A stretch of 64,000 nt of DNA, from NCBI GenBank assembly GCA_048498155.1, contig JBEHYN010000007.1, positions 1-64,000 of the forward strand, written 5' to 3'. Below are positions 51,177 to 58,537 of this stretch, piece after piece (within the stretch, counting starts at the first letter, position 1; the number at the start of each line of letters is the position of its first letter). The position numbers and the translations under genes were made by a program. The notes beneath the pieces were generated by a model, which did no database searches, was not told the DNA's origin, and saw only the letters and a program-made list of their open reading frames with translations. Source of the stretch: BOG-938 sp048498155 (GTDB taxonomy: Bacteria; Pseudomonadota; Alphaproteobacteria; Caulobacterales; Caulobacteraceae).

Positions 51177-52951
51177 TGGGCCAGGTCTCCTGCGGTAGTC
51201 TCGTCGTCTGCGGGCTTGACGTCGGCAGCAGGCTTGGCCGCGTCCGATAGGGTCGGCGGCAGGCGCTTGACCCCCAGGAACGGCGCGATGCGATCAATCA
51301 CTTTTGCGGCCGCCGGAGCGGCGTTCCAGCCTGCGGTGGCGAAGCCGTAGGTCTCAGGCAGGCGCTTGGGATCATCCAGCATGATCAGGACCAGATAGCG
51401 GTCCGCGGTGATAGGACCGTCGGTTGGGAACACCGCGGCGAAGGATGCGATCACCTTATCCTTGGAGTAGCGGCCGCCGATCACTTTCTGGGCCGTGCCT
51501 GTCTTACCGCCAACGCTGAGCCCCGGCACGTCAGCCTTGCCGCCCGAGCCTTCCTTGGCGGTCACGTTCAAGCGCATCAAGTCCAGCATGTCGCGAGAGG
51601 TCGCCTCCGAGATCACCCGCGCCCCGGCCGGCTTTTGGCCGGGATTAAGTTTGCGGATGGTCAGGGGCACCATCTGGCCGCCGTTCATAATGGCGCCGAT
51701 GCCGATCGCCAGGTTCAGCGGGCTGACCGAGATGGACTGCCCGAAGGATGTCGAGGCAACCGTGCCGTCCGCCCATGTCTTTGGCACTATGGGGTGGGCG
51801 GACTCGGCCAGTTCGATTTTGGCCGGGGCGAACAGGCCGAAAGACTGGAAATACTTGGTCAGGCGCGGCGCGCCCGCATGTAGCGCCAGCTTGGCCGTTC
51901 CGATGTTGGAGGAATGGACGAACACTTCCGGCAAGGTCAGGGCGCCGTGCACCACATGGAAGTCGTGGATCGTACGGTTGCCTAACTGGAGGCTGTCGAC
52001 ATTGAAGGTCGAGTGCAAGGTCGCCACGCCCGAATCCAGTCCCATGGCCATGGTGAAAATCTTGAACACCGAGCCCGGCTCATAAAGCGAAGCGGCGGCG
52101 CGATTGACTAGGTTGTAGTTGGAGGCCTGGCCCGGATTATTGGGATCGAAGCCCGGCCAGCTCGAAAGCGCCAATACCTCGCCGGTGTGGACATTGGTCA
52201 CGATGCCCACGGCGTCCGGCACGCCGAACTTGATCGCCGCCTTCTCCAGTTCGTCGTCCAGCGCCGCCTGGACCCGCAGGTCCATGGACAGGGCCAAGGG
52301 CGTGGGCTTGCCCGCTTGGCTGCGAATGTCATCGTCCAGGGCGTGCTCGGCGCCCGACAGACCCGTACCGCCCTTGTCAGCGAAGCCGATCAGGTGCGCG
52401 GCGGTGGGTCCGAGAGGGTAGACCCGGCGCTCCTCCTCCTCGAAGCTCACGCCCGGCAGGCCCAGGTCCTGTAGCCGGGCCTTTTCCTCCGGCGTCAATC
52501 CGCCGACGAGATATTCGCGCTTGCCCGCATTCAGCGCGTGCTCCAGCCGCCCGGCCGCCAAGGCGGGCAGGGCTGAGCCCAGCACGCGGCGGGTCTCGGT
52601 CGTGTCCCAGATTTCCCGGGGGTCGAGGTACAGGCCATAGTGGGTCAGATCCACCGCCAACAGATTGCCCTGGCGATCCACCAGATCGGCCCGCGAGCCG
52701 CTGGGCGGCGCGGCGGCGATCTGGGAGCGATCCGCATCCGAGAAGATCGCGCACTTGGTTGCGCCTAGGGCCAGGGTGAAGAAGCCGGCGGCGAACAAGG
52801 CCAAGACGAAGAAGATGCGGATGCGCGTGTCGTCTTCAGCCTTGCCGTCGGCCTTGGCCCGTTCGAAGGCGTGCTCCAGCTTCCAGACCGACTCCACCAG
52901 CCAGCGCCAGCCGATGGGCAAACGATAGAACACCAGCTCGCTCGGCCTCAT
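51173..52951 (-). CDS. ftsI: Septal transpeptidase FtsI (PBP3)
   Basis: The protein has 592 aa. A cytoplasmic N-terminus with a transmembrane helix (about 45-65) is followed by a PBP dimerisation domain and the transpeptidase domain with SVFK (nucleophile Ser 294, Lys 297), SSN (347-349) and KTG (483-485). It cross-links septal peptidoglycan with FtsW. It is monofunctional class B because no glycosyltransferase domain is present. A somewhat long N-terminus (VWKLEHAFERAKADGKAEDDTR) precedes the helix. Its start overlaps the ftsL stop as ATGA. Confidence 0.95.
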   Translation of the reverse strand: MRPSELVFYRLPIGWRWLVESVWKLEHAFERAKADGKAEDDTRIRIFFVLALFAAGFFTLALGATKCAIFSDADRSQIAAAPPSGSRADLVDRQGNLLAVDLTHYGLYLDPREIWDTTETRRVLGSALPALAAGRLEHALNAGKREYLVGGLTPEEKARLQDLGLPGVSFEEEERRVYPLGPTAAHLIGFADKGGTGLSGAEHALDDDIRSQAGKPTPLALSMDLRVQAALDDELEKAAIKFGVPDAVGIVTNVHTGEVLALSSWPGFDPNNPGQASNYNLVNRAAASLYEPGSVFKIFTMAMGLDSGVATLHSTFNVDSLQLGNRTIHDFHVVHGALTLPEVFVHSSNIGTAKLALHAGAPRLTKYFQSFGLFAPAKIELAESAHPIVPKTWADGTVASTSFGQSISVSPLNLAIGIGAIMNGGQMVPLTIRKLNPGQKPAGARVISEATSRDMLDLMRLNVTAKEGSGGKADVPGLSVGGKTGTAQKVIGGRYSKDKVIASFAAVFPTDGPITADRYLVLIMLDDPKRLPETYGFATAGWNAAPAAAKVIDRIAPFLGVKRLPPTLSDAAKPAADVKPADDETTAGDLAQ

Positions 52952-53346
52952 CGCAAGGCTCCCGGCTGAGGCTGAATCGGCGCGGATGGCGCGGCAGCGG
53001 GTTTGGCCGCCTCTGGCGGGGCCAAGGCGGACTGGCGGGCGATGTCCGGCAAGCGGTCCAAGGAGGTTTCGCGTTTGTCCGACGTCGGACCCACGCCAAC
53101 GGTCTCGGCCAACTTCTCCAGCCGCGCCGGTTGCTCCAGATGGGCCACCTCTGCCTGCAGGAGCCGCACCCGCCGCTGTTCATCGCTAATCTGGTTTTCC
53201 ACGCTGACGATGTCGCCCGTCTCGCGGCCCGCTCGCGCCTTGACCATGTAAACCGCCAGGGCGAGACCCAACACGACGGTGAGGGCGCCGAGCTCCACCA
53301 GCCGCGCGCCGCGCAGGGTGCGCCGAAGGAACCGCCCGGCGCTCAT
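52948..53346 (-). CDS. ftsL: Cell division protein FtsL
   Basis: The protein has 132 aa from the ATG at 53346, which overlaps the rsmH stop as ATGA; a start at 53361 would add five residues. It has one transmembrane helix (VELGALTVVLGLALAVYMV), a basic cytoplasmic end and a periplasmic coiled coil (GDIVSVENQISDEQRRVRLLQAEVAHLEQPARLEKLAE), the FtsL/B-like pattern. The C-terminus is Pro/Ala rich. FtsL joins FtsQ and FtsB and helps activate FtsWI. Confidence 0.85.
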   Translation of the reverse strand: MSAGRFLRRTLRGARLVELGALTVVLGLALAVYMVKARAGRETGDIVSVENQISDEQRRVRLLQAEVAHLEQPARLEKLAETVGVGPTSDKRETSLDRLPDIARQSALAPPEAAKPAAAPSAPIQPQPGALR

Positions 53347-54302
53347 GCCGCCGCCTTCCAAGGCTGAGCGTCGGTGCGCTCGGCGGCCCGCAGCTTGGCT
53401 GATCGCGCCCGAGGGTTGGCCGAAACCTCCGCCTCGCCGGGCGGACGGGCGCCGTTGAATAATAGGACAAATGTAGGCTGAGGCCCCTTGGGCGCCACGG
53501 GCAGATGGCGAGATCCCGACGGCGTGCGCCCGGCGCGCTGAGTGAAAAACGCCTTCACGATCCGGTCTTCCAGCGAATGAAATGTGACCACCGCGAGGCG
53601 TCCGCCGGATACCAGCGTGCGCTCGGCCGCTTCGAGCGCCTCTTCCAATTCACCCAGTTCGTCATTGACCGCGATACGCAAGGCTTGGAACACCCGCGTG
53701 GCCGGATGGGTCGGGGCGCCGCGCCGACCGCCCAGGGCCCGCTCCACGGTGTCGGCCAGGTCGGCGGTGCGCGTAAAGGGCTGCTCGGCGCGGCGGCGGA
53801 CGAGCACATTGGCAATGTGGCGCGAGGCGCGCTCCTCGCCGTAGAGCCAAAAGATGCGCGCCAGCTCCGCCGGCTCGGCGGAGTTGACCAGGTCGGCGGC
53901 CGTTTCGCCCTCATCGCTCATCCGCATGTCGAGCGGCCCGTCGCGCATGAAGGAAAAGCCGCGTTCGGCCTCGTCCAGTTGCATCGACGACACACCAAGA
54001 TCCAGGGCGATGCCATCGCAGTCCTGCCAGCCGCAGGTCTGCAAGTGGCTTTCGATATCGGAGAAGCGGCCTTCGACCAGGCGAAATCTGTCGCCGTAGG
54101 TCGCAGCCAGCGGAGCGGCGAAGCGGGCGGCGGAAGGGTCTCGGTCGATGGCCAGCACATTGGCGCCGGCCTCGAGAAAGGCGCGGCTGTAGCCGCCCGC
54201 GCCGAAAGTCGCGTCTACGATCCGTATTCCGGAACGCAGGTTCAAACATTGGGCCACCTCGTCCAGCAACACTGAGCGGTGAGCGGGTGGCGCGGCTGTC
54301 AT
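53343..54302 (-). CDS. rsmH: 16S rRNA (cytosine1402-N4)-methyltransferase
   Basis: The protein has 319 aa from the ATG at 54302, which overlaps the mraZ stop as ATGA; an upstream frame to 54476 has no homology. It opens APPAHRSVLLDEV and continues with the AdoMet site IVDATFGAGGYSRAFLEAGANVLAIDRD, GIALDLGVSSMQLDEAERGFSFMRDGPLDMRM and VVTFHSLEDRIVKAFF, all RsmH hallmarks. It methylates C1402 in the ribosomal decoding site. It is conserved as the second dcw gene. Confidence 0.95.
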   Translation of the reverse strand: MTAAPPAHRSVLLDEVAQCLNLRSGIRIVDATFGAGGYSRAFLEAGANVLAIDRDPSAARFAAPLAATYGDRFRLVEGRFSDIESHLQTCGWQDCDGIALDLGVSSMQLDEAERGFSFMRDGPLDMRMSDEGETAADLVNSAEPAELARIFWLYGEERASRHIANVLVRRRAEQPFTRTADLADTVERALGGRRGAPTHPATRVFQALRIAVNDELGELEEALEAAERTLVSGGRLAVVTFHSLEDRIVKAFFTQRAGRTPSGSRHLPVAPKGPQPTFVLLFNGARPPGEAEVSANPRARSAKLRAAERTDAQPWKAAA

Positions 54303-54766
54303 CCGGCCCCTCCCAGGCGCTGGGCCCGCTGCTGGAGGCGCAGGGCGGACAGGCCCTCGCGGGCCAACTGGCGTTGCTCGGAGCGATGGGCGCGGAAGGC
54401 CTCTCGCTCCCAGATTTGGAATCGGTCGCCGAGCCCGACCAGGGCCACCCAATCGGTCAGGCCGAAGGCGTCGCACAAAGCTTCAGGCAAGGTGATACGG
54501 CCGGCCGTGTCGAATGCCAGCTCATGCATGCCGCCATAGACCACCGTCTCAAGCGGCAAGCGCAATGGATCGCCCAAGGGCAGGTCATCGATCAGGGACT
54601 GATATTGCTCGAACAGGGCCTTGCCCCCGCCTTCGATGCAGTCCGCCTCGATGGAGGGAAAGCAGAACACCCCGCCGAACGGGCCGGCGGCCAGGGTGCG
54701 GAATCCCTGCGGCACCACGATGCGCCGTTTGCCGTCCAGTTGTTTCTCGAAGGTCGAGAGAAACAC
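54299..54766 (-). CDS. mraZ: Transcriptional regulator MraZ
   Basis: The protein has 155 aa from a GTG at 54766, giving the conserved opening (Met)FLSTFEKQLDGKRRIVVPQ. An ATG at 54802 preceded by AAGGA would add 12 residues (MGRSRSGRGRDG) and cannot be excluded. Two AbrB/MraZ domains are visible, the second as HELAFDTAGRITLPEALCDAFGL. MraZ binds repeats in its own promoter and represses the dcw operon in E. coli. Matching repeats lie at 54865-54889. The gene is first in the minus-arm dcw cluster, downstream of rnpB. Confidence 0.93.
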   Translation of the reverse strand: MFLSTFEKQLDGKRRIVVPQGFRTLAAGPFGGVFCFPSIEADCIEGGGKALFEQYQSLIDDLPLGDPLRLPLETVVYGGMHELAFDTAGRITLPEALCDAFGLTDWVALVGLGDRFQIWEREAFRAHRSEQRQLAREGLSALRLQQRAQRLGGAG

Positions 54767-54864
54767 CCCGTCGCGCCCCCTACCGGACCGACTCCGCCCC
54801 ATGCGTTCGGTCCTTCGCGCGCACCACCGACCATCAAATCCGGACGGAAGCGACGCGATCTGTT

Positions 54865-54889
54865 TGGGTTAACATGGGATGAATTGGGA
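54865..54889. promoter_or_regulatory. MraZ operator: three TGGGN direct repeats
   Basis: TGGGT at 54865, TGGGA at 54875 and TGGGA at 54885 recur every 10 bp with 5-nt spacers, matching the E. coli MraZ-box architecture. They lie about 100-125 bp upstream of the GTG start, just after a candidate -35 TTGAAA (54925-54920, minus strand). Confidence 0.8.
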
Positions 54890-54969
54890 GACAATGACAC
54901 CAAAGCCCATTTTCTGCGGTTTCAAAGTCGTAGTGGCAACCGGTCGCACGCGATTGTTAACAATTCACA

Positions 54970-54984
54970 GAACATACACAGAAC
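54970..54984 (-). promoter_or_regulatory. LexA (SOS) box upstream of mraZ
   Basis: The minus strand reads GTTC-TGTGTAT-GTTC, the consensus GTTC-N7-GTTC of alphaproteobacterial LexA. It extends as an 8-bp direct repeat GTTCTGTG with a 3-bp spacer and abuts GAACATGTTC. It lies between rnpB and mraZ, about 80 bp upstream of the MraZ repeats. Confidence 0.65.
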
Positions 54985-55043
54985 ATGTTCAGTATTGCGG
55001 ATAGGTCACGGGTGTCCGTCACATTAGCGAGCTGGGGCAAAAT

Positions 55044-55462
<419 letters not shown>

Positions 55463-55468
55463 GCGCGG

Positions 55469-55497
55469 AAAGTGGGCTTTTGTCGAGGAAGGGTCAA
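55469..55497 (-). promoter_or_regulatory. Candidate rnpB promoter
   Basis: TTGACC (55497-55492) and CACTTT (55474-55469) are spaced 17 bp. The predicted transcript start seven bases downstream coincides with the folded 5' end of rnpB at 55462. The -35 overlaps the stop codon of the amidase gene. Confidence 0.55.
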
Positions 55498-56219
55498 GCT
55501 TCGGCCGCCGCCCGAAGCAGATGCACCAGGCGCGCCCGGGTCTCGCCGTCGGCCACGCCATCCACGCGGTCGGAGCGCCAATGCCGCTGGAAGGCGGTGA
55601 TGATGGTCTGGGTGTGGGCGTCGAATTGGCCCGAAGGCGCGCTGTCGAAGCCCAGCCGGGTCAGGCCGGCCTGCAGGGCGAACACGCCTGTTCCGTCATC
55701 GCCCAGCGAAAGGGCCGGGCCGGGCGCTGCTGGCGGCTCCAGCCATAGACCATGGCCCGCCTGGGCCAACCGCTTCCAGGGGAACAGTTCGCCCGGATCG
55801 GTCTTGCGCTCGGGCGCCACGTCGGAGTGGCCCAGGATGCGCCCGTCAGGGATTTCCCAGCGTCCGCGGATCTCGTCCAGCAGTTCGATCAAGGCCTCGA
55901 TCTGGGCGTCCGGATAGGCGCGATAGCCCCACTCATGTCCCGGATTGACCAATTCGACGCCTACGGACACGGCGTTGATGTCGCGCTCGCCCTTCCAGAA
56001 GGACAAGCCCGCGTGCCAGGCGCGGCGCTCCTCGGCCACCAGGGAGAACACCTTGCCATCTTCCTCGATCAGGTAATGCGCCGAGACCTTGGCCTCAGGA
56101 TCGCGCAGGCGCGCCAGCGCCTCGGCGCCCGTGGGCATGCCGGTATAGTGCAGCAGCACCATGTCGGGCGGGGCGCGCCGGGCGTCGAAATTGGGCGAGG
56201 AGGCGGGAATAATGTCCAT
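55494..56219 (-). CDS. N-acetylmuramoyl-L-alanine amidase, AmpD/Amidase_2 type with peptidoglycan-binding domain
   Basis: The protein has 241 aa from the ATG at 56219 (MDIIPASSPNFDARR); an upstream GTG at 56246 adds nine residues. The Amidase_2 domain has zinc ligands in DMVLLHYTGMP and ILGHSDVAPERKTDPGELFPW, with AWHAGLSFWKGERDINAVSVGVELVNPG between. The C-terminal ~70 residues form a PG_binding_1-like domain (ALQAGLTRLGFDSAPSGQFDAHTQTIITAFQRHWR). No signal peptide is seen, favouring a cytosolic AmpD role in muropeptide recycling. The gene lies just upstream of rnpB and the dcw arm. Confidence 0.9.
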   Translation of the reverse strand: MDIIPASSPNFDARRAPPDMVLLHYTGMPTGAEALARLRDPEAKVSAHYLIEEDGKVFSLVAEERRAWHAGLSFWKGERDINAVSVGVELVNPGHEWGYRAYPDAQIEALIELLDEIRGRWEIPDGRILGHSDVAPERKTDPGELFPWKRLAQAGHGLWLEPPAAPGPALSLGDDGTGVFALQAGLTRLGFDSAPSGQFDAHTQTIITAFQRHWRSDRVDGVADGETRARLVHLLRAAAEA

Positions 56220-56272
56220 CCGCCGTTTGTTAGGCCAGTCACACACCGTGGAGCAAGCCGCGCGGCCTCGCC

Positions 56273-57352
56273 CTAGTGGACCTGGTAGTTTTTACTGAAG
56301 CCGTTGCGGGCGTTGGTGACCGTGACCGCCCCGCCGCGCGTCACGTCCAGCCGGATGCTGTAGCCATGGCTCGGCAGGGGCCCCAGATTGGCCAGATAGT
56401 TGGGATCGCCGTCTTGCTCTGGCGGATAGACCGTCGTGGCGTGAACGCGCCAGAAGCCTTGGAGGCCCGGACTGCTGTTGACCGCCTTGACCACCTCAGG
56501 CCAATCACCCTTTTTCGATCCGTTGCCCATGATCGCGATGTCGGGCCGCAAGGTGTGGACAAACCCCGGATGGTTGCTCACGCCCATGCCGTGGTTGTCC
56601 AGGATCATGATGTTGACGTGGCCGACCTTGTCGAGCGGGCAGACCAGATCGTGCTCCCGGTCCCAGGTCAGGTCGCCGAAGGCTGCGATCTTGACCTTGC
56701 CGAAGCTGAACAGCGAGGCGATCGACATCTGGTTTTCCAGGCCCTTGTCCTCAGCCATGGACGGCAGGCCGCACTCCACGCCAGGCTCGCCAGCGCCTAG
56801 AAGCGGACGGGCGATGGGCTTGCCATCAGCGGCGACCACCGTGTCGGTCAGTGAGCCGAAATGCAGTACGTCGCCCGCCTTTACGACGATGCGCCTGTGG
56901 CCCTTGATGAGTTGCAGGTATTTCAGATAGCCGGCCTGGGTGCGCGGGGGCTCCTTGGGATCGTCAGCGGGATTGAACAATTCGCGGTTGACCCCGTGGT
57001 CGACGAATGTCCCGATCGGAATGAGGCCCTTCAGCTCAGCCAAGCTGCCGATATGGTCGCCGTGGTAGTGGGTGGCGATGACATAATCGAGCTTTCTGAC
57101 GCTGAGCACCTTGGCCGCAGCCACGATTCGGTCGGCTGGCCCCTTGGCCCCATCCAGGGACGCGGTCCACATCGCTCCGGATTGCGAGCCCATATCCACC
57201 AGCACTGAGACCCCTTCAGGCGTGACGTAGAGCGTGCCCCCGCCGCCTTCCATGTCGAGCTGCACGATCTTGAGGGTGTGGTCGGAGGCCTGGGCCGACC
57301 CGGTCAGGAGGGCGGCAGCCAAGACTGTCGCATTCAGCAGCGCGCGGACCAT
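56273..57352 (-). CDS. Secreted metallo-beta-lactamase-fold hydrolase
   Basis: The protein has 359 aa from the ATG at 57352 (MVRALLNATVLAAALLTGSAQA, Sec signal); an open frame to 57571 is non-homologous. The MBL motif ATHYHGDHIGSLAELKG (HxHxDH) is clear, with an N-terminal LKIVQLDMEGGGGTLYVTPEGVSVLVDMG, ComEC-like MBL type. DLTWDREHDLVCPL and IMILDNHGMGVSNHPGFVHTLRPD are further metal-site stretches. The substrate is unknown. It lies between a small membrane protein gene and the amidase on the same strand. Confidence 0.83.
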   Translation of the reverse strand: MVRALLNATVLAAALLTGSAQASDHTLKIVQLDMEGGGGTLYVTPEGVSVLVDMGSQSGAMWTASLDGAKGPADRIVAAAKVLSVRKLDYVIATHYHGDHIGSLAELKGLIPIGTFVDHGVNRELFNPADDPKEPPRTQAGYLKYLQLIKGHRRIVVKAGDVLHFGSLTDTVVAADGKPIARPLLGAGEPGVECGLPSMAEDKGLENQMSIASLFSFGKVKIAAFGDLTWDREHDLVCPLDKVGHVNIMILDNHGMGVSNHPGFVHTLRPDIAIMGNGSKKGDWPEVVKAVNSSPGLQGFWRVHATTVYPPEQDGDPNYLANLGPLPSHGYSIRLDVTRGGAVTVTNARNGFSKNYQVH

Positions 57353-57431
57353 GGCGGGTGGCTCCCGTGACTTTGAAATGGGCGCGGGCGCGCCGGACGC
57401 AGTCGCGGCGTTCGCCTGGATCACGACCGGG

Positions 57432-57728
57432 TTAGTTCCCGCGATCCCACCCATAAGCCACCCACGAATGTCCTCCGACGTTATGGGCTTCGATGATCTG
57501 GGGATCGGCTGGGCTGGAGGCGCGGCGCAGGGCCCGGCGCGCTCGGGCGGCCAGGAGGGCGAAGGCGACAAGGGCCGAGGCCATCAGCGCTATGACCACC
57601 AAGCTGGCGGTAAACACCAGGGCCAGCACTGCAGCGACTGCCGCGGCCGCGACGCTGGCGAGCAAGCCGCCAACCCACGCCAGGCTCTTGAAACCTGAGG
57701 CCGTCACCGAAGTCGCAGCGTTGTTCAT
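57432..57728 (-). CDS. Small membrane protein, unknown function
   Basis: The protein has 98 aa from the ATG at 57728 (MNNAATSVTASGFKS). Two hydrophobic segments (LAWVGGLLASVAAAAVAAVLALVF and LVVIALMASALVAFALLAA) are followed by a basic stretch (RARRALRRASS) and a short soluble end (GGHSWVAYGWDRGN). I recognise no family. The region upstream to the DnaJ-like gene is short (88 bp). Confidence 0.65.
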   Translation of the reverse strand: MNNAATSVTASGFKSLAWVGGLLASVAAAAVAAVLALVFTASLVVIALMASALVAFALLAARARRALRRASSPADPQIIEAHNVGGHSWVAYGWDRGN

Positions 57729-57816
57729 TGCCGTTTCGCCTCGCGTCGAGGGCCGACGCCTGGGCAGTATGTCGGCGCCCATCCCTCGTCCGTCAACTCA
57801 CAGAATCGAAATCCGC

Positions 57817-58503
57817 TCAATGAGCCGTCAGAGCGCGCCGTTGGCGGACGATCTCAGCATAGGCGGCGTTGATGGCCGAAGCCTTGGCATGGGCAACCTC
57901 GACGAACTCCGCCGGCAGACCCCGCGCCAACACCCGATCGGGGTGGGCGTCGGACAAGGCGCTGCGCCACGCGCCGCGAACAACCTCATCGGCTGCATCG
58001 TGAGGCACGTTCAGCACGACGTAGGGATCGCCTGGCCGCACGCCCAAATGCACGGCCCGCAGACGCTGAAACGTCAGGGGGCTGAGGCCGAACAACTCCG
58101 ACACCCGCTCCAGGTAAGCCAACTCGTCAGAGGTGACCACGCCGTCGGCCTGGGCGATGTGAAACAGGCCGTCGAGCACGTCTTCGAGGAGCAGGGGACA
58201 GCCGCGATAGCGCTTGGCGAGGCGCTTGGCATAGCTTTCAAAACCGTGGGTGGTCTGGCGGGCCAGATCGTATAGCCGCTCGATATTGCGCTCACCGCCC
58301 GGTTCAGGGTTGAACACCTCGGTGAAAACCGTGAATTCCTCTGGGTCCACACGGCCATCGGCCTTGGCCAGCTTGGCTCCCAGCGCGGTCACCGCCGTGG
58401 AAAAGGCGGGGTCCTCGCCGGGCAGGCCGGGCGGGCATTGGTCGCAGCCGGCGTCGTCAACACGCCGGGCGGCCAGACTTGCGATGTTGCGCCAAAAAGT
58501 CAT
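57817..58503 (-). CDS. TerB-like and DnaJ domain protein (DjlA-like)
   Basis: The protein has 228 aa. Residues about 30-150 are a TerB/DjlA helical domain (FSTAVTALGAKLAKADGRVDPEEFTVFTEVF and LFHIAQADGVVTSDELAYLERVSELFGL). The C-terminal J domain has DPYVVLNVPHDAADEVVRGAWRSALSDAHPDRVLA with the HPD motif that stimulates DnaK. It has no N-terminal membrane helix, unlike E. coli DjlA. Possible N-terminal Cys pair CDQC. It is divergent from the hydantoinase gene. Confidence 0.85.
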   Translation of the reverse strand: MTFWRNIASLAARRVDDAGCDQCPPGLPGEDPAFSTAVTALGAKLAKADGRVDPEEFTVFTEVFNPEPGGERNIERLYDLARQTTHGFESYAKRLAKRYRGCPLLLEDVLDGLFHIAQADGVVTSDELAYLERVSELFGLSPLTFQRLRAVHLGVRPGDPYVVLNVPHDAADEVVRGAWRSALSDAHPDRVLARGLPAEFVEVAHAKASAINAAYAEIVRQRRALTAH

Positions 58504-58537
58504 CGGAGTAAGCCAAGCTTAGGATTACGGCGGCCCT

